Notes under the pieces: generated by a model | What the model saw: the letters and a program-made list of their open reading frames with translations, nothing else | What the model was told of the DNA's origin: nothing | Database searches by the model: none | DNA from: Actinomycetota bacterium | GTDB taxonomy: Bacteria; Actinomycetota; Humimicrobiia; Humimicrobiales; Humimicrobiaceae | Length of the DNA stretch: 6,724 bases | Assembly: GCA_028718045.1 (NCBI GenBank) | Contig: JAQUMQ010000028.1 | Location: 1-6,724, forward strand | Direction of reading: 5' to 3' | Program-made: the position numbers and the translations under genes | Shown here: positions 1-5,394 of the stretch, piece after piece | How positions within the stretch are numbered: the stretch's first letter is position 1 | How the letters are laid out: each line of letters begins with the position of its first letter

Positions 1-33
1 TATCCTATTTTTAATTCTGCAAAACCTTGAAAA

Positions 34-76
34 TAAAAAAACCGACTTTTTCTGTATTCAACAGTTTTAGTCGGTT
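34..76 (-). terminator. Second minus-strand terminator-like hairpin without an obvious gene
   Basis: AACCGACT (40-47) pairs with AGTCGGTT (69-76), and inside it CTGT (52-55) pairs with ACAG (61-64), giving a two-part stem with a T-rich internal loop. On the minus strand the stem is followed by a run of T (35-40, then A and more T). The nearest coding sequence upstream on that strand ends at 600 and already has its own terminator. It may be a backup terminator, the end of a small RNA, or a leftover of a decayed gene. Confidence 0.6.
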
Positions 77-245
77 ACGCTACTTGCTCCATTTTTCTCT
101 AAGCGTCCATCTTCAAGAAAAAATATCAAAGCACCTAATATTGAATTTTAATCAATTTTTATTTTATCAAAATTTCCTTAAGTATATTACTTAATTTTAC
201 AATAGAAGTGTAATATTGTTTTTATATAAAATCAATATTTATTTC

Positions 246-278
246 AAATTTCTTTTAAATTTCTTTTAAATTTCTTTT
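246..278. repeat. Three tandem copies of an 11-bp AT-rich unit
   Basis: AAATTTCTTTT occurs three times head to tail without mismatch (246-256, 257-267, 268-278), followed by one extra T. The period is close to one helical turn, so the A/T tracts are phased on one face of the DNA. This may be intrinsically bent DNA, a direct-repeat protein site, or simple slippage in AT-rich spacer. There is no gene close enough to assign a target promoter. Confidence 0.8.
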
Positions 279-418
279 TATATTAGCGATATATTCGATC
301 TGACTGATTATTATTTATATCATTTTAGGCAATATTTTAAACTTAATCTTTTACCGGTATTTCGGGTTATTGAATTGTTTTTATGTCTTGGGTAAGAATG
401 AATAAGAGCAAATAAAAT

Positions 419-464
419 ATTTGAATTTTGCCATATCGGCTTAATATCAAAATAAGATTCAAAT
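419..464. repeat. Loose inverted repeat downstream of the operon terminator
   Basis: ATTTGAAT (419-426) and ATTCAAAT (457-464) are perfect 8-bp complements separated by 30 bases, with a small GCC/GGC pairing (430-432 with 438-440) in the loop. The stem is almost all A:T and there is no T-run after it on either strand, so it is weak as a terminator. In DNA this AT-rich it could be chance. Confidence 0.35.
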
Positions 465-473
465 CGAATAATT

Positions 474-526
474 AAAAAAAATAGGAGTAAGTACTCTGGA
501 ATTGGACGCCTGCATTTACTTACTCC
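474..526 (-). terminator. Rho-independent terminator of the operon
   Basis: A perfect 10-bp inverted repeat, GGAGTAAGTA (484-493) against TACTTACTCC (517-526), with a 23-base loop. On the minus strand it is followed by TAT and then a run of T (474-481). No T-run follows on the plus strand, so it works for minus-strand transcripts. It begins 74 bases past the stop codon of the solute-binding protein and is the first good terminator after the gene run, suggesting the upstream genes share it. The loop is longer than in a typical intrinsic terminator. Confidence 0.75.
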
Positions 527-599
527 AAAATCATATTATCATAAAAATTATTTTTATTTCAATATCATAATTTATTATTTCTTAATGTTTTATCGTGTT

Positions 600-1391
600 T
601 TAAATCTTAAACCAATTATTATAAATTTCTAAATAAGTTCCGTCATTTTTTAAATCTTCGAGTATCTGGTTTATAACTTCTTTCAATGGACTGCCTTTTT
701 TTAATATAATCGAATATTTTACATTTGATTCAATTTTTTGCAGGAATTTATAAGTTTCAGGATCTTCGCTAAGCAATTTTACACCTATAGGAATTGATAT
801 TAAAATACCGTCAGTTTCACCTGACTTGAGTGCATTTATCAATGTCACCACATCATTATATCCTTTAACAGCATAATCAGCCAAAAAATCCTGATCGAGA
901 TCGGCCATTTCGCTTTTTAGCATTCCAACTTTTTTATTTATGAGATCTTCCTTCATTTTTATGCTGCTTGTGCTTAAAGAAAGCGCTATGAACTCCAAAG
1001 TATGATAAGAGTCGGAAAAATCTGCAAGCTTTTCCCTTTCGGGAGTAACCGATACTTCCGAAATTATAAGGTCGATATCCGGATCATTGATTTTGTCGAA
1101 TATTTCATCCCATGAAATCTGGCAGATATTCAACTCTTTACCAAGTCTTTCTGCAATCTCCTGAGCAATATCGATATCAAAGCCCGATATCTTATCTTTT
1201 ATCAAAAAAGCAAACGGCGGAAATGTGCTATCAACGCCGACGTTTAAAAATTTATTATATGCATAATCTTCGGTAAAAGTTTTTTTCAGGCTGGCATCTG
1301 ATACTTTGCTTACTTTTTTATTACATCCAAAAGTCAAAAACGCAGATATTGAAAATATTAAAATAATGGAAATGACTATTTTAAAAATCAC
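600..1391 (-). CDS. Solute-binding lipoprotein, SBP_bac_3 (amino-acid ABC transporter type) family
   Basis: 263 residues from a GTG at 1391. The N-terminus is a hydrophobic signal segment (about 3-22) ending at L-T-F-G-C, so Cys23 is a probable lipidation site although the lipobox is not textbook. The mature part shows the family pattern: VGVDSTFPPFAF (51-62), SGFDIDIAQEIAERLG (69-84), VTPEREKLADFSDSY (115-129) with the carboxylate-binding Arg119, and a GTYLEIYNNWF end. Several ligand residues differ from GlnH/HisJ: the Gly-Thr of the second-lobe motif reads K-S-E (159-161), and the amine-binding Asp is Ser199 in DGILIS. It may therefore bind something other than a plain amino acid. No permease or ATPase gene accompanies it, and a terminator follows 74 bases after the stop. 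The GTG has no ribosome-binding site; the frame extends to an ATT at 1436 behind a strong one, giving 278 residues. Confidence 0.82.
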   Translation of the reverse strand: MIFKIVISIILIFSISAFLTFGCNKKVSKVSDASLKKTFTEDYAYNKFLNVGVDSTFPPFAFLIKDKISGFDIDIAQEIAERLGKELNICQISWDEIFDKINDPDIDLIISEVSVTPEREKLADFSDSYHTLEFIALSLSTSSIKMKEDLINKKVGMLKSEMADLDQDFLADYAVKGYNDVVTLINALKSGETDGILISIPIGVKLLSEDPETYKFLQKIESNVKYSIILKKGSPLKEVINQILEDLKNDGTYLEIYNNWFKI

Positions 1392-1443
1392 AGACTTATT
1401 GTCTTTAAATATATTTTTTATTTTACTAGTATTAATTTTATAA

Positions 1444-1450
1444 CCTTCCT
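1444..1450 (-). promoter_or_regulatory. Strong ribosome-binding site upstream of the solute-binding protein, pointing to an ATT start at 1436
   Basis: AGGAAGG on the minus strand. Seven bases after it lies ATT (1436-1434), in frame with the solute-binding protein and separated from it by 15 sense codons; an in-frame TAG lies just upstream at 1449-1451. No ATG, GTG or TTG occurs in frame between this site and the GTG at 1391, which lacks its own site. Either translation starts at a rare ATT codon or the ribosome reaches the GTG with poor spacing. Confidence 0.5.
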
Positions 1451-1543
1451 ATCTTCTCAAAATAACATATGTTTATATATTTGATTATTGCAAGATATTG
1501 TTCATATCTTTATATTTTTTATGAAATCACCACCGTTTGTCGC

Positions 1544-3496
1544 TTATATTATCTCTTCGGGAGAAGGAAACGAAACACTGGATGCAAAATGATCGCTAAA
1601 AGAAGGAAATATCGTCAGTTCAAGGTAATTATCCAACTTGCCTATTTCTTCCGAAATTTTCCTCTGGGTTTTTGAAACCAGAACCATTTTTGCGCCTATG
1701 CCGGCTGCATTTCCTACCTGGCTTATTTTATTTAACGCCACATTCGGAAACATCCCTATATTAATGACATTTTTCGGATCTATATAAGAGCCAAATGCCC
1801 CTGCAATGATTACTTTGTCGATATCAGTAAAATCTATCTTCGCGTTTTCAAGTAATATTTCGATACCCGTCCTTATAGCTCCCTTTGCAAGCTGAATCTC
1901 GACAATATCTTTTTGATTGATGGAAATTAATTCATCACATAAACGCATTGATTCTTTAATATGTTTAATGTCATTTTCTGAAAGTTTATTACTTGAATCT
2001 TTAGCAAGATCAGAGTCGCAATCTTGTTTTTCTTTAAGCCTCTTTTTATGAAAATCAGGAATTAAAACATATTGAAGATTGCCTAAGCTATCTTTGCAAA
2101 TACACCCGTTACTTAATATGAATTTTCCATGTTTGTTTATTATTTTTGCTTTTAACAATTCCGCCACCGCATCTAAAATTCCTGAACCGCAAATACCAAC
2201 CGGCTCTTTATCTTCGATCGTCTGAATTTTGGGTAAGCAAGTTTGCGAATCTATTGCCACTCTTTCTATGGCACCGGGAGCCGCTCTCATGCCATAACGT
2301 ATATGCGCACCTTCAAAAGCAGGTCCGGAAGCAGTCGAAACGCTGCAAAGCTTGCCATTGCTTATAAGGGCAATCTCGGTATTTGTACCTATGTCGATAG
2401 CCATACAATTACCTTTCATATCATTTAATCTTGAAGCAAGTACCATTGATATATGATCCGAGCCTATAAAACCTGCAACTACCGGCATGAGATAGATATA
2501 ACCTCCCAAAGCAATATTTATACCTATTTCTCTTGACTTTAAATTAATCGGATCACTTGTTAAAGCAGGAAATGGCGATAATCCCAGCTGTTTTACGGGA
2601 AGTTTTAAAAAAAGATGGTGCATTGCGGTATTTCCTACCAAAGTCATTTCAAGTATTTCATTTATTTTTAAGTTATTGGCGTTGCATAAATCCTCGACTA
2701 CGGAATTGATTGAATCAACGACAACTTTTTGCATGCGACTTAAATTTGCTTCATTTTCGGATGCAAAATCTATTCTGCTCATTACGTCTTCCCCAAAGCT
2801 GATTTGAGGATTCATGACCCCTTTTTTATCTATTGTTTTGCCTGTAAGCAAATCCACGAGCAAAACGGCAATTTTTGTTGTTCCAAGATCTACGGCAATC
2901 CCAAAATTTTTGTTTGTCGTGTCTTTGCCTTCTATCGATATCATCTCTTCGTATCTTACGGAAACGGTAACTTCCCAGTCATTACTTCGTATTGTCTTGG
3001 GCATTTCACTTAAAACCTTATAGTCGATTTTATTTACCGAGATATTGTAAAGATTCTTTAAAGCATCTTTTATCCTGTTGAAATCAGCCTTGACATCATT
3101 AAGGGTAGCATTTTCGAGTTTTATATAATATTTTTTAACTATCGGATCAACTTTGATTTTTCTTTCCTGTCCGATAACCTGTAATTTCTGCTGCTCGCTT
3201 AAAGAGGATGCGGGAATATAAATCACCGTATCCTCATCGAAATCATGCTGACATGCAAGCCTTGTCCCGCGTGAAATTTCATCAATCGAAAGAACTTTCA
3301 ATTCCTGTAAGTTGGGTTGCTTATACTTTCCATTCATGAATAATATTCTGCACTTACCGCAAGTTCCTTTGCTGCGGCATACAGATTTAATCTCAATACC
3401 TGCATCTTGAATCGCTTTCAAGCAATTTGTAGGTTTTTTAAGAAAAAATCTTTTTCCTATTGGTTCGACCTGAATCTTGATTTTATTTTTTAACAT
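1544..3496 (-). CDS. 2Fe-2S ferredoxin/ASKHA ATPase (DUF4445), RACo/RamA-like corrinoid reductive activase
   Basis: 650-residue fusion resembling AcsV/RACo and RamA, which use ATP and a 2Fe-2S cluster to reduce inactive Co(II) corrinoid proteins to Co(I). The N-terminal ferredoxin domain has cluster ligands C40-x5-C46-x2-C49 and C82. After a linker (about 100-195) comes an ASKHA fold: phosphate-binding motif GIAVDLGTTKIAV (199-211), NPQISFGEDVMSRI (229-242), LVGNTAMHH (286-294), MAIDIGTNTEIAL (365-377), SGPAFEGAHIRYGMRAAPGAIE (starting 390), GICGSGILD (434-442), QLAKGAIRTG (535-544) and IAGAFGSYIDP (564-574). A charged stretch at about 481-525, before the QLAKGAI motif, looks longer than I expect for the family. 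The ATG at 3496 has only a weak ribosome-binding site but overlaps the previous stop by 14 bases, so translation is probably coupled. No corrinoid protein or methyltransferase is in the window, so its target is unknown. The family assignment is firm; the specific client is not. Confidence 0.88.
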   Translation of the reverse strand: MLKNKIKIQVEPIGKRFFLKKPTNCLKAIQDAGIEIKSVCRSKGTCGKCRILFMNGKYKQPNLQELKVLSIDEISRGTRLACQHDFDEDTVIYIPASSLSEQQKLQVIGQERKIKVDPIVKKYYIKLENATLNDVKADFNRIKDALKNLYNISVNKIDYKVLSEMPKTIRSNDWEVTVSVRYEEMISIEGKDTTNKNFGIAVDLGTTKIAVLLVDLLTGKTIDKKGVMNPQISFGEDVMSRIDFASENEANLSRMQKVVVDSINSVVEDLCNANNLKINEILEMTLVGNTAMHHLFLKLPVKQLGLSPFPALTSDPINLKSREIGINIALGGYIYLMPVVAGFIGSDHISMVLASRLNDMKGNCMAIDIGTNTEIALISNGKLCSVSTASGPAFEGAHIRYGMRAAPGAIERVAIDSQTCLPKIQTIEDKEPVGICGSGILDAVAELLKAKIINKHGKFILSNGCICKDSLGNLQYVLIPDFHKKRLKEKQDCDSDLAKDSSNKLSENDIKHIKESMRLCDELISINQKDIVEIQLAKGAIRTGIEILLENAKIDFTDIDKVIIAGAFGSYIDPKNVINIGMFPNVALNKISQVGNAAGIGAKMVLVSKTQRKISEEIGKLDNYLELTIFPSFSDHFASSVSFPSPEEII

Positions 3497-3911
3497 TCTT
3501 TTCTATTTCTTCTTTAATAAAACTTTCAAAATCCGCACCTGTTTTAAACAAATTGGTGATTTCTGCATCTTTATTTGAAGGTCTTATCTTTCCTATCCAT
3601 CCGTCTTCATAACAAGATTCGTTGATAAGTTCCGGTGAATCTTCAAGTTCACCATTTACTTCAATTATTTCTCCCGAGAAAGGAGCAAAAACTCTTCCTA
3701 CCCATTTTCCGGATTCAAGACTTGAAACCGATTTGCTTTGTTCGACTCTAGTGCCTTTCATCGGAAGTTCGATATATACTATTTCTCCTGCCATATTCTG
3801 AAAATAATCGGTAGCCCCAAACAATACATTGCCGTCATCCAGAATTTTTGCCCAAAAGTGATTTTTCTCGTAATATAAATCATCCGGAAATTCATAATTT
3901 TCTATATCCAT
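3483..3911 (-). CDS. gcvH: GcvH-like lipoyl carrier protein (glycine cleavage H family)
   Basis: Small lipoyl-domain protein of 142 residues, slightly longer than a usual H protein (about 125-130). In the glycine cleavage system H protein carries the aminomethyl group on a lipoyl-lysine. Family landmarks are clear: NHFWAKI near the N-terminus, GATDYFQNMAGEIVYIELP, and FAPFSGEIIEVN followed by the conserved L-x-D-x-PELIN and GW-x-GKI-x-PS. The lipoylation lysine is present in E-S-G-K (K69 from this start), where classical H proteins have E-S-V-K; the following residues W-V-G-R replace the usual A-A-S-D, marking a divergent subgroup. The ATG at 3911 is chosen because AGGAGG sits 6 bases upstream. 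No gcvT, gcvP or lpd lies in the window. Its end overlaps the next gene by 14 bases, implying coupled translation. Its role may be classical glycine metabolism or a dedicated redox carrier for this operon. Confidence 0.88.
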   Translation of the reverse strand: MDIENYEFPDDLYYEKNHFWAKILDDGNVLFGATDYFQNMAGEIVYIELPMKGTRVEQSKSVSSLESGKWVGRVFAPFSGEIIEVNGELEDSPELINESCYEDGWIGKIRPSNKDAEITNLFKTGADFESFIKEEIEKNVKK

Positions 3912-3917
3912 CAACCG

Positions 3918-3923
3918 CCTCCT
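3918..3923 (-). promoter_or_regulatory. AGGAGG ribosome-binding site of the GcvH-like gene
   Basis: A perfect AGGAGG on the minus strand, 6 bases before the ATG at 3911. The reading frame is open for six more codons upstream to a TTG at 3929, but those codons run through the ribosome-binding site itself (Arg-Arg is AGG AGG), so the longer start is unlikely. Confidence 0.85.
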
Positions 3924-4064
3924 GTACAAGAATTTGTTTTTATAATTATTTCGTTGAAATATAATTCCTTTATCTTTTTTATTTAATACGTGAAAAACAT
4001 CGAATTGAATCTGTCAAATTATGAAGTTTTTAAAAAATCATAAAACAATAAGATATATTTAACG

Positions 4065-5282
4065 TTAATTTTCTGCTTTCTGCTCCTGGATGCTTTGCAA
4101 TACCAGTTCGGGTAAGTCCATTACTTTAACTTTGGTGCCGGTTTCTTTTTTCTTCTTTTTAAGGGAAGAATCTATAGTCCTGTTGCATTGCTGACATGAA
4201 GTTATGACAATATCCGCTTTGGTCTCAATAATTTCATCTGCTTTTGCAAGTGCGATTTTAGATGCAAGTGTCTGATTTATCGATTCCAAGTTTCCCCCTC
4301 CGCCACAGCAATTCGAAAGTTCCCTGTTCGATGGCAAATCAATGAAATCGAGGCCCGGAATACTTTTTATCACCTCTCTTGGTTCTTCATAAATACCGGA
4401 GTTTCTGCCTAAATCGCATGGATCGTGATAAGTTACCTTGCCTGAAAGTGAATTGAGTTTTATTTTGCCTTCTTTTATAAGTCTTAAAAGATACTGAGAG
4501 ATATGAAGGATTTCAAAATCAATCTCTTTTCCGCTATATTTATTATATTCATACTTCCAGGTATGATAACAGGAAGGACAAGATAATACCAAAAGCTTTG
4601 CATTTTTCGATTTGACCGCTTCAATATTATGCTTTACAAGATCTCCGATCACATCCTTTATTCCAGAACTTATCAACGGAAAACCGCAGCACCATTCTTC
4701 TTCACCCAAAAGCGTATAACTAACTTTTGCACTGTCAAGGTCCTGAACTATCGAACGAGGAATTCCGAAAGATCTTGGGGAAAAAGAAGAAACGCATCCT
4801 ACAAAATAAACAACATCGGCTTCTTTCTTTATATACTTTTCTGGATCGCTTTCCGGCAGTTGTTTTGTCCAGTCAAGTCTTCCTGCATTGCTGTCAAAAG
4901 TTATGTTGTAAGCTTGCTTTATTCTTTTTTTTAGCATGTCTAAAACTTCGGGATATTTTCCGGCATAAATCAAATCAGATTTTGCAATATTGATCATTTC
5001 ATCTAGTTTGACTCCGCTTGGACATTCTTCTTTGCATAAATTACATGTAGTGCATGTAAACAGTTTTTCGGACACTTTATCGGTATACTTAAGCTTGCCT
5101 TTATTGATTGCCTCAAGTAAGCTCATCTTCCCTCTTGGAGAAAAGCTTTCGTTTAAAGTCTGCTTGTAAATCGGGCAATAAGCAAGACACGTCCCACATC
5201 TGCTGCAAATATATAAGTCGTCGCTTTTATCAAGTATTTCAAATTTATTTTTTTTGTCTTTTGTTTTTACTTCTGACTCCAA
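4065..5282 (-). CDS. glcF: GlcF-type iron-sulfur subunit with two CCG domains
   Basis: Electron-transfer partner of the upstream flavoprotein, 405 residues and full length for the family. Two ferredoxin-like 4Fe-4S motifs lie at the N-terminus: C26-x2-C29-x2-C32-x3-C36-P and C77-x2-C80-x2-C83-x3-C87-P. Two cysteine-rich CCG domains follow, both intact: C163, C198-C199-G200, C235-x2-C238, then C289, C325-C326-G327, C363-x2-C366. CCG domains of this type bind iron-sulfur clusters in heterodisulfide-reductase subunits HdrB/HdrD and also occur in GlcF and LldE. There is no signal peptide or membrane segment, so the protein is cytoplasmic. The start is TTG at 5282, chosen because AAAGGA lies 7 bases before it and no better start is near. 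Electrons probably leave GlcD through this subunit; the final acceptor is unknown. It could equally be an iron-sulfur partner in a lactate or other hydroxyacid dehydrogenase. Confidence 0.9.
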   Translation of the reverse strand: MESEVKTKDKKNKFEILDKSDDLYICSRCGTCLAYCPIYKQTLNESFSPRGKMSLLEAINKGKLKYTDKVSEKLFTCTTCNLCKEECPSGVKLDEMINIAKSDLIYAGKYPEVLDMLKKRIKQAYNITFDSNAGRLDWTKQLPESDPEKYIKKEADVVYFVGCVSSFSPRSFGIPRSIVQDLDSAKVSYTLLGEEEWCCGFPLISSGIKDVIGDLVKHNIEAVKSKNAKLLVLSCPSCYHTWKYEYNKYSGKEIDFEILHISQYLLRLIKEGKIKLNSLSGKVTYHDPCDLGRNSGIYEEPREVIKSIPGLDFIDLPSNRELSNCCGGGGNLESINQTLASKIALAKADEIIETKADIVITSCQQCNRTIDSSLKKKKKETGTKVKVMDLPELVLQSIQEQKAEN

Positions 5283-5288
5283 ATTTTT

Positions 5289-5294
5289 TCCTTT
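5289..5294 (-). promoter_or_regulatory. Ribosome-binding site supporting a TTG start
   Basis: Read on the minus strand this is AAAGGA, ending about 7 bases before the TTG at 5282. It is the only Shine-Dalgarno-like stretch near the N-terminus of the iron-sulfur subunit, and no ATG or GTG lies in frame close by, so it decides the TTG start. Confidence 0.6.
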
Positions 5295-5394
5295 TTTAAT
5301 AATTATTTTAAATCATTCAACAAGATATCGGCAAACTTAAAAAGTATTTTGATTCCCAATTGCTCTATATATAATTTTTTATGAAATAAACCCA

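Larger units (their letters stand above)
1..599. other. Gene-free AT-rich spacer left of the operon
   Basis: No reading frame on either strand here shows a recognisable protein or a good ribosome-binding site. The stretch holds two minus-strand terminator-type hairpins (34-76 and 474-526), an 11-bp tandem triplet (246-278) and a loose inverted repeat (419-464). No tRNA, rRNA or CRISPR pattern was seen. A short minus-strand open stretch ending at 78 reads FFLEDGRLE, faintly reminiscent of IS66 transposases, but it is too short to call a gene. Confidence 0.7.

Noticed and set aside
103..509. GCGTCC at 103-108 and its complement GGACGC at 504-509
   Set aside because: Six bases of complementarity 400 bases apart is expected by chance and no larger pairing extends from it.
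1469..1675. Plus-strand open frame opposite the end of the activase gene, and similar plus-strand frames across 2146-3023, 4629-5299 and 5489-6646
   Set aside because: They are antisense to well-supported genes, have no recognisable family motifs, and their composition is what the opposite strand of a coding region gives.
3912..3929. Six-codon upstream extension of the GcvH-like protein from a TTG at 3929
   Set aside because: The extra codons overlap the AGGAGG ribosome-binding site that serves the ATG at 3911, and H proteins normally begin near that ATG.
4012..4017. Perfect TTGACA on the minus strand between the iron-sulfur subunit and GcvH-like genes
   Set aside because: The best -10-like hexamer (TATTAA) is 23 bases away, and nothing suitable lies at 16-19 bases, so an internal promoter is not supported.
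4020..4055. A/T palindrome-like stretch after the iron-sulfur subunit gene as a possible terminator
   Set aside because: The stem would be nearly all A:T, without a G/C-rich core or a clean following T-run.
5302..5331. Weak promoter-like pair TTGCCG / TAAAAT upstream of the iron-sulfur subunit
   Set aside because: The spacing of 18 is acceptable, but the -35 is poor, it would leave a very short leader, and such pairs are expected by chance in AT-rich DNA.
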